Below are positions 1 through 8,246 of a stretch of 64,000 nt of DNA, piece after piece. Positions within the stretch are counted from its first letter, which is position 1. Every line of letters starts with the position of its first letter. A program made the position numbers and the translations under genes. The stretch lies in NCBI RefSeq assembly GCF_009834125.1, contig NZ_CP047146.1, forward strand, positions 5,697,501 through 5,761,500. Reading direction: 5' to 3'. The notes beneath the pieces are model-generated. The model was not told the DNA's origin. It worked only from the letters and a program-made list of their open reading frames with translations, and made no database searches. Origin of the DNA: Streptomyces sp. GS7 (GTDB lineage Bacteria; Actinomycetota; Actinomycetes; Streptomycetales; Streptomycetaceae).

Positions 1-2
1 TC

Positions 3-422
3 ACCGCCGAGGAGCGGGCCGCGATGAAGGAGCACGCGCAGGAGCTGAAGAAGGCGGCGGTGCGGCGCGGTTCGCGGGCGGAGAAGGAGGCGGCGGCGGA
101 GCGGGATGTGCTCGCGAAGATCGCCGAGATGCCGGAGGCGGACCGGGTCCTCGCCGAGCGGATCCACGCCGTCGTCAAGGCCGCCGCACCGGGCCTCACG
201 CCCAAGCTCTGGTACGGGATGCCCGCCTACGCCAGAGACGGCAAGGTCGTCTGCCACTTCCAGAGTGCGCAGAAGTTCACGTCGAGGTACGCCACGCTCG
301 GATTCAGCGACCAGGCGGCGCTCGACGACGGCGCCATGTGGCCGACCGCCTACGCTCTGAAGGAACTCACCGCAGCCGACGAACAGCGCATCAGCGCGCT
401 CGTGAAGAAGGCGATGGGCTGA
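3..422 (+). CDS. DUF1801-family protein (5' end cut by window)
   Basis: The reading frame is open to the left edge, so the N-terminus lies outside the window. The first internal ATG is at 24, but family members normally carry residues before it. The visible part has a charged helical N-terminus followed by a DUF1801-like core with the block KLWYGMPAY and then VVCHFQ. DUF1801 proteins are small alpha/beta proteins sometimes annotated as iron-chaperone-like, and their biochemical role is poorly defined. The next gene converges on it across a hairpin at 567-597. The family call is moderately firm and no function is proposed. Confidence 0.75.
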   Translation, partial: TAEERAAMKEHAQELKKAAVRRGSRAEKEAAAERDVLAKIAEMPEADRVLAERIHAVVKAAAPGLTPKLWYGMPAYARDGKVVCHFQSAQKFTSRYATLGFSDQAALDDGAMWPTAYALKELTAADEQRISALVKKAMG

Positions 423-566
423 GGTTGCTGGAGAGGCCGGAGGCCGCCGGGCAGGTCGGGGAGTGGGAACGCACAACGGCTGTGCATGTCGCTACTCTCT
501 CCTCCCCCACGAAAGCGATCTCCCAAATCTCTGCCACCAGCGGTATGCGACATCCAGGAGACGGCC

Positions 567-597
567 AAGGGCCCCACTCCAGGTGGCGTGGAGCCCT
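567..597. terminator. Imperfect hairpin between convergent genes
   Basis: The arms start AAGGGC and end GCCCTT, with a partly paired middle, followed by GTTCTTTC. It sits between the DUF1801 gene and the convergent acyl-CoA dehydrogenase, so a bidirectional terminator is likely. The inner stem is mismatched. Confidence 0.45.
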
Positions 598-662
598 TGT
601 TCTTTCACGGCGGACTATGCGCGTCTTACCACGGACCATGCGCGTCGTGCAGGTGCTTCGTG

Positions 663-1889
663 TCAGCGGATCGGCATTCCCGACAGCGTGCGGGAGATCA
701 CCAGCCGCTGGATCTCACTGGTGCCTTCGAAGATCGTGTAGATGGCGGCGTCGCGGTGCATCCGCTCGACCGGGTATTCGCGGGTGAAGCCGTTGCCGCC
801 GAGGATCTGGACGGCCTGGGCGGTGACCTTCTTGGCGACCTCGCTGGCGTAGAGCTTGGACATGGAACCCTCGGCGGAGGTGAAGGGCTTGCCGGTGGTC
901 GCCATCCACGAGGCGCGCCAGACCAGCAGCCGGGCGGCGTCGATCTGGGTCCGCATGTCGGCGAGCTGGAAGGCCACGCCCTGGTTGTCGATGATCGGGC
1001 GGCCGAACTGCTCGCGGGTCCTGGCGTACTCCAGCGCCTCCTCGTACGCCGCGCGGGCGGTGCCGACGGCCATGGCGCCGACGGCCGGGCGGGAAGCCTC
1101 GAAGGTGGCCATCGCGGCGTTCTTCACGCGCTCGCCGCCGCTCCGGGCTCGCTCGCGGGCGCGGGCCAGCCGCTCGTCGAGCTTCTCCTTGCCGCCGAGC
1201 AGGCAGTGGCCGGGGACCCGGACGTCCTCCAGGACGACCTCGGCGGTGTGCGAGGCGCGGATGCCGTGCTTCTTGAACTTCTGGCCCTGGGAGAGGCCCG
1301 GGGTGTTCGGCGGGACGATGAAGGAGGCGTGCCCCTTGGAGCCCAGCTCCGGGTCGACGACGGCGACCACGACGTGGACGCCGGCGATGCCGCCGTTGGT
1401 CGCCCAGGTCTTGGTGCCGTTGAGCACCCACTCGTCCTTGGCCCCGTCGTAGACGGCCCGGGTGCGCATCGAGGCGACGTCCGAGCCGGCGTCCGGTTCG
1501 GAGGAGCAGAAGGCGGCGACCTTGACGTCATCGGGGTCGCCGTACATCTGCGGGACCCAGGTGCCGATCTGCTCCTCGGTGCCGTTGGCCAGGACGCCGA
1601 CGGCGGCGAGCCCGGTGCCCACGATGGACAGCGCGATGCCGGCGTCGCCCCAGAACAGCTCCTCCATGGCCATGGGGATGCCGAGGCCGGTGGGGTCGAA
1701 GAACTGCTGGGCGTAGAAGTCGAGGGAGTACAGCCCGATCTTGGCGGCTTCCTGGATGACGGGCCAGGGAGTCTCCTCGCGCTCGTCCCATTCGGCGGCG
1801 GCGGGGCGCATGACATCCGCGGCGAAGCCGTGAATCCAGTCACGGACTTCCTTCTGCTCGTCGTTGAGCTCCATGGTGAACTCGGCCAT
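663..1889 (-). CDS. Acyl-CoA dehydrogenase
   Basis: This is a 408-residue FAD flavoenzyme expected to catalyse alpha,beta-dehydrogenation of an acyl-CoA in fatty-acid or branched-chain catabolism. The whole family layout is present: a helical N-terminal domain, a middle beta domain (GTKTWATNG), and a C-terminal four-helix domain with the flavin-binding QILGGNGFTREYPVERMHRD block and a glutamate in IFEGTSEIQ that aligns with the usual catalytic base. The start is ATG 1889. It is divergent from a TetR gene at 2103, with two inverted repeats (1920-1934 and 1945-1956) just upstream of its start, so repression by that regulator is likely. The substrate chain length cannot be read from the sequence. 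Confidence 0.93.
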   Translation of the reverse strand: MAEFTMELNDEQKEVRDWIHGFAADVMRPAAAEWDEREETPWPVIQEAAKIGLYSLDFYAQQFFDPTGLGIPMAMEELFWGDAGIALSIVGTGLAAVGVLANGTEEQIGTWVPQMYGDPDDVKVAAFCSSEPDAGSDVASMRTRAVYDGAKDEWVLNGTKTWATNGGIAGVHVVVAVVDPELGSKGHASFIVPPNTPGLSQGQKFKKHGIRASHTAEVVLEDVRVPGHCLLGGKEKLDERLARARERARSGGERVKNAAMATFEASRPAVGAMAVGTARAAYEEALEYARTREQFGRPIIDNQGVAFQLADMRTQIDAARLLVWRASWMATTGKPFTSAEGSMSKLYASEVAKKVTAQAVQILGGNGFTREYPVERMHRDAAIYTIFEGTSEIQRLVISRTLSGMPIR

Positions 1890-1919
1890 GTCCCCTCCAG
1901 TGGTGCGCGCATGCCAGAT

Positions 1920-1934
1920 GTTACTTGCGGTAAC
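1920..1934. promoter_or_regulatory. Perfect inverted repeat, candidate TetR operator
   Basis: GTTAC-N5-GTAAC lies 31 bp upstream of the acyl-CoA dehydrogenase start and in the divergent region with the TetR gene. Its size and symmetry fit a TetR-family operator. It shares a TGTTACT start with the site at 1945-1956. Confidence 0.5.
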
Positions 1935-1944
1935 CCGAGTCTGT

Positions 1945-1956
1945 TACTCGCCAGTA
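1945..1956. promoter_or_regulatory. Second inverted repeat, candidate TetR operator
   Basis: TACT-CGCC-AGTA, preceded by TGT as in the neighbouring palindrome at 1920-1934. Two similar sites a few bases apart suggest cooperative binding of the divergent TetR protein. Confidence 0.4.
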
Positions 1957-2102
1957 GATAATGTCAACTCCTCCGCGCGACCCAACCGGCGCCGCAGGGC
2001 ATCCGCAGCGCGGTCCGAATCGGCCGCGGAGTTCGGGCCTTGCGCAGTTCGGGTGTTACGTTGCGCGAGCGCCACGGATTCACAAGGGTGGGGAGCACGA
2101 CC

Positions 2103-2810
2103 ATGGACAGCGAAGAGCACAGCGACACCACGCACAGCGGCACCACACACAGCGGCACCGCGCACGGCGAGGCCGGGCAGAGCGACCGGCAGCAGACCGC
2201 GACCGAGCGCAGACGGCGGGAACTCCTGGAGGCGGCCGAGCGCATCGTGCTGCGCGACGGCCCGGGGGCGTCGATGAACGCCATCGCCGCCGAGGCCGGT
2301 ATCACCAAGCCGATCCTCTACCGGCACTTCGGCGACAAGGGCGGGCTCTACCGCGCCCTGGCCGTGCGGCACACCGACGCCCTGCTGGCCAACCTGCGCA
2401 CCGCACTGGACGCCCCGGTCCTGCGCCGGGACCGGGTGGAGGCCACCCTCGACGCCTATCTGGTCGCCATCGAGGCCCGGCCGCAGGTCTACCGCTTCCT
2501 GATGCACCCGGCGGACGAGGACATGCCGTCGGAGTCCGGCTTCGACGTGGGACGGCACTCCGCCCCCCTGCTGCGCCGGCTCGGCGAGGAGCTGGCCACG
2601 GTGATCTCCGAACGGCTCGACCTGGGGTCGGACGGCGCGGAGCGGGCCCGGGTCTGGGGCCACGGCATCGTCGGCATGATGCACGCCGCCGGGGACTGGT
2701 GGCTGCGCGAACGCCCGTGCTCCCGCGAGCAGTTGGTGCGCCACCTGGCCGATCTGCTGTGGGGCCAGCTGGCCACCGTCCGGGACCTGGCGGACGGCCC
2801 CGGCTTCTGA
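2103..2810 (+). CDS. TetR/AcrR-family transcriptional regulator
   Basis: The product has 235 residues. A hydrophilic His/Thr-rich leader (DTTHSGTTHSGTAHGE, about residues 6-21) precedes a typical TetR helix-turn-helix, with MNAIAAEAGITKPILYRHF as the recognition region and then a ligand-binding helical domain. ATG 2103 is preferred because GGTGGGG lies just upstream. An upstream ATG at 2040 would add a non-family-like leader. The gene is divergent from the acyl-CoA dehydrogenase and probably represses it, and perhaps itself, through the palindromes at 1920-1956. An acyl-CoA ligand would be plausible for this pairing but is inference. Confidence 0.88.
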   Translation: MDSEEHSDTTHSGTTHSGTAHGEAGQSDRQQTATERRRRELLEAAERIVLRDGPGASMNAIAAEAGITKPILYRHFGDKGGLYRALAVRHTDALLANLRTALDAPVLRRDRVEATLDAYLVAIEARPQVYRFLMHPADEDMPSESGFDVGRHSAPLLRRLGEELATVISERLDLGSDGAERARVWGHGIVGMMHAAGDWWLRERPCSREQLVRHLADLLWGQLATVRDLADGPGF

Positions 2811-2856
2811 GCCGTACCGGGGAGCAGTGTCGTACCGGGCGTACCGGGGACCTGCC

Positions 2857-3411
2857 CTATGCCGGGACGGTCCCCGCCGCCCACGGGGACCGCGCCGCCG
2901 CGCGCAGCGCCCGGCGGCGCCGGAACCCGGTGAGCCGGTCCAGGTAGAGGCCGCCTTCGAGGTGGTCGCACTCGTGCTGGAGGCAGCGGGCGAAGAACCC
3001 GGTGCCGGTCACGGTCACCGGCTCGCCGGTGACCGTGAGCCCTTCCACAACGGCGTGGTCGTGGCGCGGTGTGCCGGCCTCGATACCGGGCACCGAAAGG
3101 CAGCCCTCGGGTCCGCGGACGACCGGGCCGTCCGCCTCGACGAGCCGGGGGTTGACGAGGTGCCCCAGGTGGCGGCGCTCCTCGTCGTCCGGGCAGTCGT
3201 AGACGAACACCCGCAGCGGGACGCCGATCTGGTTGGCGGCCAGTCCCACCCCCTCGGCGGCGTACATTGTCGCGTACATGTCCTCGACCAGCGCTGCCAG
3301 CTCGCCGTCGAAGGCGGTGACGTCCTCGCAGGGCCCGGTGAGGGCGGGGTCGCCGAGGAGGCGCAGGGGGCGGACGCGGCCGGAACTGCCGGGGATGGTG
3401 CGGTGGCGCAT
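2857..3411 (-). CDS. def: Peptide deformylase
   Basis: The 184-residue metalloenzyme removes the N-formyl group from nascent proteins. All three deformylase motifs are visible: GVGLAANQIG (motif I), EGCLSVP (motif II, Cys metal ligand) and QHECDHLEG (motif III, two His ligands and catalytic Glu). ATG 3411 is the start giving normal family length. Streptomyces genomes usually carry several def genes and this one is not next to fmt, so it may be a secondary copy. It is divergent from murT. A basic C-terminal tail (RRRRALRAAARS) follows the catalytic core. Confidence 0.93.
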   Translation of the reverse strand: MRHRTIPGSSGRVRPLRLLGDPALTGPCEDVTAFDGELAALVEDMYATMYAAEGVGLAANQIGVPLRVFVYDCPDDEERRHLGHLVNPRLVEADGPVVRGPEGCLSVPGIEAGTPRHDHAVVEGLTVTGEPVTVTGTGFFARCLQHECDHLEGGLYLDRLTGFRRRRALRAAARSPWAAGTVPA

Positions 3412-3489
3412 GTGCCCCAGCGTACGGGCCGGGGCATACCGGATGGTGTCACACAGGTGGCGGAGTTCGGGCCTGCCGCCGGATCTCGA

Positions 3490-3495
3490 TAGGCT
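3490..3495 (+). promoter_or_regulatory. Candidate -10 box for murT-gatD
   Basis: TAGGCT lies about 100 bp before the murT start, in the divergent region with def. TTCGGG is found 18 bp upstream but is a poor -35 match. TAGGCT-type -10 boxes recur ahead of genes elsewhere in this window. Confidence 0.35.
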
Positions 3496-3597
3496 GATCC
3501 CCGACCGAAGCCTCCGGCCGGCCGTCGGCCACGGAGGGGGCGTTCCACCGGCAGCCTGAGGCCAGGAGGGCGCCGGATGCAAGGAGGATCTAGGACG

Positions 3598-4836
3598 ATG
3601 GCAGGCAACACGGAGCCGCTGTCGCCGCGGGCCAAGCTGGCCGTGACGGCCGGCAAGGCCGCGGCAGCGGTGTCGCGCGCGGCGGGCCGCGGCAGCGGAT
3701 CGGTGATCGGCGGCCGGGTGGCACTCAAGCTCGACCCCGACCTGCTGGCCTCGTTGGCCAGGCATCTGGACGTGATCCTGGTGTCCGCCACCAACGGCAA
3801 GACCACCACGACGCGGCTGATCGCCGAGGCACTGCGGGCCAGCGGTCCGGTGGTCTCCAACGCGCTCGGCGCCAACATGCCGGCGGGGATCACCTCCGCC
3901 CTGGCGGGCGGCTCGGACGCCAAGTACGGCGTCATCGAGGTGGACGAGAAGTACCTCGCGGGAGTGGCACGGGATGTCACGCCGAAGGCCATAGCGCTGC
4001 TGAACCTCTCGCGGGACCAGCTCGACCGCGCCGCGGAGACCCGGATGCTGGCCGAGCGGTGGCGCGAGGGGCTGACCGGTTCCAAGGCCCTGATCATCGC
4101 CAACGCGGACGACCCGCTGATCGTCTGGGCGGCCTCGTCGTCCGCGAACGTGGTGTGGGTTGCGGCCGGGCAGGAGTGGAAGGACGACGCCTGGTCCTGC
4201 CCCTCGTGCGGCGGTGTGATGCAGCGGCCGGGCGACGACTGGTTCTGCGCCGAGTGCGGCTTCCGCCGCCCGACGCCCAGCTGGGCGCTCTCCGGCGACC
4301 ACGTGCTCGACCCGCACGGCAGCGCCTGGCCGATCAAGCTCCAGCTGCCGGGCCGCGCCAACAAGGCGAACGCCACCACCTCCGCCGCCGTCGCCGCCGC
4401 CTTCGGCGTGCCGCCGCAGGTCGCGCTGGAGCGGATGTTCACCGTGCAGGCGGTGGCCGGCCGCTACGACGTGGTCGGCTTCATGGAGCGGGAGCTGCGG
4501 CTGCTGCTGGCGAAGAACCCGGCCGGCTGGCTGGAGACCTTCTCGCTGATCGACGGGCCGCCGACCCCGGTGATCATGTCCGTCAACGCGCGCGGCGCGG
4601 ACGGCACGGACACCTCCTGGCTGTGGGACGTGGACTACACCCGGCTGGCCGGGCACCCGATCTTCGTGCTCGGTGACCGCAAGCTGGACCTGGCGGTGCG
4701 CCTGGAGGTCGCCGGGCTCGACTTCCAGGTGTGCGACAGCCTCGACGAGGCGGTACGGGTGGCGCCGCCCGGCCGTATCGAGGTCATCGCCAACTACACG
4801 GCCTTCCAGGACCTGCGCCGCCGTGTGGGCAACTAG
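3598..4836 (+). CDS. murT: Lipid II isoglutaminyl synthase, MurT subunit
   Basis: This Mur-ligase-like ATPase pairs with GatD to amidate the alpha-carboxyl of D-Glu in lipid II. The 412-residue product has the ATP loop SATNGKTTTTRLIAEAL (about residues 62-78), a four-cysteine zinc ribbon (CPSC...CAEC, about 200-223) typical of MurT, and the C-terminal DUF1727 domain (VIMSVNARGADGTDTSWLWD). ATG 3598 is chosen because AGGAGG ends about 10 nt before it. An earlier in-frame ATG at 3577 would overlap that ribosome site. gatD follows after 38 nt in the same direction, as expected for the two-subunit enzyme. Confidence 0.94.
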   Translation: MAGNTEPLSPRAKLAVTAGKAAAAVSRAAGRGSGSVIGGRVALKLDPDLLASLARHLDVILVSATNGKTTTTRLIAEALRASGPVVSNALGANMPAGITSALAGGSDAKYGVIEVDEKYLAGVARDVTPKAIALLNLSRDQLDRAAETRMLAERWREGLTGSKALIIANADDPLIVWAASSSANVVWVAAGQEWKDDAWSCPSCGGVMQRPGDDWFCAECGFRRPTPSWALSGDHVLDPHGSAWPIKLQLPGRANKANATTSAAVAAAFGVPPQVALERMFTVQAVAGRYDVVGFMERELRLLLAKNPAGWLETFSLIDGPPTPVIMSVNARGADGTDTSWLWDVDYTRLAGHPIFVLGDRKLDLAVRLEVAGLDFQVCDSLDEAVRVAPPGRIEVIANYTAFQDLRRRVGN

Positions 4837-4874
4837 TGCGATCCCACCGACCTCACGGACAAGGACGAGCGAGC

Positions 4875-5606
4875 ATGAGTGACAACAGTCTGCGCCTGGT
4901 GTGGATCTACCCGGACCTGCTGAGCACCTACGGCGACCAGGGCAATGCGCTGGTGGTCGAGCGCCGGGCGCGCCAGCGCGGTCTGGACGTCCAGCGGGTG
5001 GACGTACGGTCCGACCAGCAGATCCCCACCTCCGGCGACATCTACCTGATCGGCGGCGGTGAGGACCGGCCGCAGCGGCTGGCGGCCGAACGGCTGATCC
5101 GCGACGGCGGCCTGGACCGCGCGGTCTCCAACGGCGCGATCGTCTTCTCGGTGTGCGCGGGCTACCAGATCCTGGGCCACGAGTTCATCAACGACCTCGG
5201 CGAGCGGCAGCAGGGCCTGGGGCTGCTGGACGTGGTGAGCACCCGCGGCGAGGGCGAACGGTGCGTCGGTGACGTACTGGCCGATATCGACCCGCAGTTG
5301 GGGCTGCCGCCGCTGACCGGCTTCGAGAACCACCAGGGCGTGACGCACCTGGGCCAGACCGCCCGGCCGTTCGCCAAGGTGCGCTTCGGCAACGGCAACG
5401 GGGTCGGCGACGGCTACGAGGGCGCGTGGAACGACACCGTCTTCGGTACGTACATGCACGGCCCGGTGATGGCCCGCAACCCGCATATCGCGGATCTGCT
5501 GATCAAGCTGGCGCTGGACGTCAACGCGCTGCCGCCGGCCGACGACACCTGGTACGAGGCGCTGCGCCAGGAGCGGATCGCGGCGGCGACGGCGCAGACC
5601 GCCTGA
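4875..5606 (+). CDS. gatD: Lipid II isoglutaminyl synthase, GatD glutaminase subunit
   Basis: This class-I (CobB/CobQ-like) glutamine amidotransferase supplies ammonia to MurT. The 243-residue protein has the nucleophile Cys94 in SVCAGYQIL and His195 in GTYMHGPV. The cysteine position matches the well-studied staphylococcal GatD. The N-terminus MSDNSLRLVWIYPDLLSTYGD is typical of the family. It is the second gene of a murT-gatD operon that ends at a strong hairpin (5625-5677). Confidence 0.94.
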   Translation: MSDNSLRLVWIYPDLLSTYGDQGNALVVERRARQRGLDVQRVDVRSDQQIPTSGDIYLIGGGEDRPQRLAAERLIRDGGLDRAVSNGAIVFSVCAGYQILGHEFINDLGERQQGLGLLDVVSTRGEGERCVGDVLADIDPQLGLPPLTGFENHQGVTHLGQTARPFAKVRFGNGNGVGDGYEGAWNDTVFGTYMHGPVMARNPHIADLLIKLALDVNALPPADDTWYEALRQERIAAATAQTA

Positions 5607-5624
5607 GCGGGCCGGCGACCACCG

Positions 5625-5677
5625 CGCGGAACCGGCCGGATACGGGGCGTTATGCCCCGCATCCGGCCGGTTCCGCG
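5625..5677 (+). terminator. Strong terminator hairpin after gatD
   Basis: Two 24-nt arms (5625-5648 and 5654-5677) pair with a single A/C mismatch around the loop GTTAT, followed by TTGTCGTG. It separates murT-gatD from pfkA. Confidence 0.88.
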
Positions 5678-5806
5678 TTGTCGTGGGTGCGCGTCCGCAG
5701 TGCGGGCGTCCCTGTGCCGGGTGGCCGTGCGCTTGTAGGCTGGGCGGGATTCCCACCGGACGACGGGGTCCGGCCTCCGGTTGAGTTGCAGAGGGTTCTA
5801 CGAGCA

Positions 5807-6832
5807 ATGCGTATTGGTGTACTCACCTCCGGCGGCGACTGCCCCGGTCTGAACGCCGTCATCCGGTCCGTCGTCCACCGTGCCACCGCCGACCACGGTG
5901 ATGAGGTGATCGGCTTCCGCGACGGCTGGAAGGGCCTGCTGGAGGGCGACTACCGCAAGCTCGACCTGGACGCGGTCGGTGGCATCCTGGCGCGCGGCGG
6001 CACCATCCTCGGGTCGTCGCGGGTGCAGCCCGCCCATCTGCGGGACGGCGTCGAGCGGGCCCGCGGCCATGTCGCCGAGCTGGGTCTGGACGCGATCATC
6101 CCGATCGGCGGCGAGGGCACGCTCAAGGCGGCACGGCTGCTGTCGGACGCCGGGCTGCCGATCGTCGGCGTCCCGAAGACCATCGACAACGACATCGCCG
6201 TCACCGACGTCACCTTCGGCTTCGACACCGCGGTGGGGGTGGCGACCGAGGCGCTGGACCGGCTCAAGACCACCGCCGAGTCGCACCAGCGGGTGATGAT
6301 CGTCGAGGTGATGGGGCGGCACACCGGCTGGATCGCGCTGCACTCGGGGATGGCGGCCGGCGCGCACGCGATCGTGGTGCCGGAGCGGCCGTTCGACATC
6401 GAGGAGCTGACCGCGCGGGTCGCCGAACGGTTCGAAGCCGGCAAGAAGTTCGCGATCGTGGTGGTCGCCGAGGGCGCGAAGCCGCGTACGGGCACCATGT
6501 CGTTCGACGTGGGCGGCACGGACGTGTACGGCCACGAGCGGTTCGCCGGTGTGGCCCGGCAGCTGTCACTGGAGCTGGAGGGCCGGCTCGGCAAGGAGGC
6601 CCGTCCGGTCATCCTCGGGCACGTCCAGCGCGGCGGGACGCCGACCGCGTACGACCGGGTGCTGGCCACCCGCTTCGGCTGGCACGCCGTCGAGGCCGCG
6701 CACCGCGGGGAGTTCGGGATGATGACGGCGCTGCGCGGCACCGAGATCACGCTGGTGCCGCTGGCGGAGGCCGTGGAGAGCCTGAAGACGGTGCCCGCGG
6801 AGCGCTACGACGAGGCCGAGTGCGTGCTGTGA
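5807..6832 (+). CDS. pfkA: ATP-dependent 6-phosphofructokinase
   Basis: The 341-residue enzyme phosphorylates fructose 6-phosphate in glycolysis. The substrate loop TSGGDCPGLNAVIR, GGEGTL (101-106), the catalytic PKTIDNDI block and MGRHTGWIA are all present. Gly104 with Lys124 is the pattern of the actinobacterial ATP-using group. PPi-dependent relatives have Asp104, so ATP is the predicted donor. It starts at ATG 5807 with weak GAGGG upstream. A TAGGCT -10-like box lies at 5736-5741. It is monocistronic, with hairpins at 5625-5677 and 6899-6930. Streptomyces often hold more than one pfk, so this may be one of several. Confidence 0.94.
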   Translation: MRIGVLTSGGDCPGLNAVIRSVVHRATADHGDEVIGFRDGWKGLLEGDYRKLDLDAVGGILARGGTILGSSRVQPAHLRDGVERARGHVAELGLDAIIPIGGEGTLKAARLLSDAGLPIVGVPKTIDNDIAVTDVTFGFDTAVGVATEALDRLKTTAESHQRVMIVEVMGRHTGWIALHSGMAAGAHAIVVPERPFDIEELTARVAERFEAGKKFAIVVVAEGAKPRTGTMSFDVGGTDVYGHERFAGVARQLSLELEGRLGKEARPVILGHVQRGGTPTAYDRVLATRFGWHAVEAAHRGEFGMMTALRGTEITLVPLAEAVESLKTVPAERYDEAECVL

Positions 6833-6881
6833 CCGGCACCCTGATCCCGCCCCGGGCAGGAGCGGCGATCCACCCGTAGTA

Positions 6882-6895
6882 GTCCAGTACTGGAC
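6882..6895. promoter_or_regulatory. 14-bp perfect palindrome
   Basis: GTCCAGTACTGGAC lies between pfkA and the CtaG-like gene, just before the pfkA terminator hairpin. It is a clean dyad of operator size and no matching regulator is adjacent. Confidence 0.35.
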
Positions 6896-6898
6896 GAA

Positions 6899-6930
6899 GC
6901 GCCCCCGGCCGTGGGATCGGCCGGGGGCGC
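6899..6930 (+). terminator. Terminator hairpin after pfkA
   Basis: A perfect 12-bp stem (6899-6910 with 6919-6930) with loop GTGGGATC. A TACGCT -10-like element for the next gene follows at 6934-6939. Confidence 0.8.
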
Positions 6931-6976
6931 CTCTACGCTTGTCGCCGGAGTACCGGTACGAATCAGGAGCGAGCGG

Positions 6977-7936
6977 ATGGATCACAGCGGGCACGGCATG
7001 GACGGCATGAACATGGATCTGCCGCCGTTCACGCTGGGGCGGGGCCTGGAGTTCGGTGGTGATCCGTTCTTTCTCGTCGGCTGCCTGCTGGGGCTGGCGC
7101 TGTACGGCTGGGCCGTGATCCGGCTGCGGCGGCGCGGGGACGCGTGGCCGATGGGCCGGGTCGTCGCCTGGGTGCTGGGTGTGGTCAGCGTCGCGCTCGT
7201 GATGTGCACCAAGCTCAACGACTACGGCATGGCGATGTTCAGCGTGCACATGGTCCAGCACATGGTCATCAGCATGCTCTCCCCGATCCTGCTGCTCCTG
7301 GGGGCGCCGGTGACGCTGGCGCTGCGTGCGCTGCCGGCCGCGGGGCGGGGCCGCAAGGGGCCGCGCGAACTCCTGGTGGCGCTGCTGCACAGCCGCTACA
7401 TGCGGGTCATCACACACCCCGCGTTCACCATCCCGCTGTTCATCGCGAGCCTCTACGCGCTGTACTTCTCCCCGCTGTTCGACCTCCTGATGGAGTCCCG
7501 GGCCGGGCACATCGGGATGATGGTGCACTTCCTCGCGGTGGGTCTGGTCTTCTTCTGGCCGATCATGGGCGTGGACCCGGGCCCGCACCGGCCTGGCTAC
7601 GTGATGCGGATGCTGGAGCTGTTCGCGGGTATGCCGTTCCACGCGTTCTTCGGGATCGCGCTGATGATGGCGTCCGAGCCGATGGTCGACACGTTCCTGC
7701 ACCCGCCGGCCTCGCTGGGCATCGAGCCGCTGGCCGACCAGCAGGCGGCGGGCGGGATCGCCTGGGCGTTCAGCGAGATCCCGTCCGTGGTGGTGCTGAT
7801 CGCGCTGGTCTACCAGTGGTACAAGTCCGAGGAGCGCCAGTCGCAGCGCGCCGACCGGGCCGCCGAGCGCAACGGCGACCGGGATCTGGCGGACTACAAC
7901 GCGTACCTCGCCTCGCTGAACGCGCGGGGGCGGTGA
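6977..7936 (+). CDS. CtaG/CtaG-like cytochrome c oxidase assembly membrane protein
   Basis: The 319-residue polytopic membrane protein belongs to the caa3-type oxidase assembly family (CtaG_2). It has about seven hydrophobic segments, a His/Met-rich N-terminus (MDHSGHGMDGMNMD) that could bind copper, and the family's membrane histidines in VHMVQHMVIS, GHIGMMVHFL and MPFHAFFG. The expected role is copper delivery or assembly of terminal oxidase in the cytoplasmic membrane. The start is ATG 6977 after AGGAG. A 52-residue membrane protein follows after a strong hairpin. The C-terminus is hydrophilic and charged. Confidence 0.85.
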   Translation: MDHSGHGMDGMNMDLPPFTLGRGLEFGGDPFFLVGCLLGLALYGWAVIRLRRRGDAWPMGRVVAWVLGVVSVALVMCTKLNDYGMAMFSVHMVQHMVISMLSPILLLLGAPVTLALRALPAAGRGRKGPRELLVALLHSRYMRVITHPAFTIPLFIASLYALYFSPLFDLLMESRAGHIGMMVHFLAVGLVFFWPIMGVDPGPHRPGYVMRMLELFAGMPFHAFFGIALMMASEPMVDTFLHPPASLGIEPLADQQAAGGIAWAFSEIPSVVVLIALVYQWYKSEERQSQRADRAAERNGDRDLADYNAYLASLNARGR

Positions 7937-7979
7937 CGGGGTACCGCGGCGGAGCGCGGATCCGCAGGTCATCTGGCGG

Positions 7980-8024
7980 CACGGGCCGCGGCCGGGGACG
8001 ATGGTCCCGGGGTCGCGGCCCGTG
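7980..8024 (+). terminator. Branched hairpin after the CtaG-like gene
   Basis: The outer stem CACGGGCCGCG (7980-7990) pairs with CGCGGCCCGTG (8014-8024). An inner stem GGGAC/GTCCC (7995-7999 with 8004-8008) lies inside. It could be a terminator or an attenuator for the small gene at 8063. Confidence 0.68.
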
Positions 8025-8062
8025 GCGTTGTCGCCCGGGCGGTCCGTGAGGAGGTTGCGGGT

Positions 8063-8221
8063 ATGCCCGGATCTGCCAGGGCGATGACCGTGTGCACGGT
8101 GTGCGGGCTGGTGGCGGCGAGCGCCTACACCGTGGTGTTCGGCGGCGACGGCCGGCTGTGGTTCGCGTGGGTGGTGCTGGCGCTGGTGACGGTCGGCGTG
8201 GTGGGCGCGCGGCGGGTCTGA
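8063..8221 (+). CDS. Small membrane protein (52 aa)
   Basis: A 52-codon frame starts at ATG 8063 with AGGAGG 8 nt upstream and has strong third-position GC. The product has two hydrophobic stretches (about residues 8-25 and 33-47) separated by a short GGDGR turn, and ends in ARRV, so it is probably a two-helix hairpin in the membrane. It contains two cysteines in VCTVC. It follows the oxidase-assembly gene, which hints at a respiratory-membrane link, but I recognise no family. Confidence 0.6.
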   Translation: MPGSARAMTVCTVCGLVAASAYTVVFGGDGRLWFAWVVLALVTVGVVGARRV

Positions 8222-8246
8222 GCGCGGTCCCGGAGCGGGACCGGGG

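Noticed and set aside
486..1961. Long + strand open frame opposite the acyl-CoA dehydrogenase gene
   Set aside because: High-GC DNA opens frames opposite real genes. The minus-strand product is a full acyl-CoA dehydrogenase and the + strand product has no recognisable domain.
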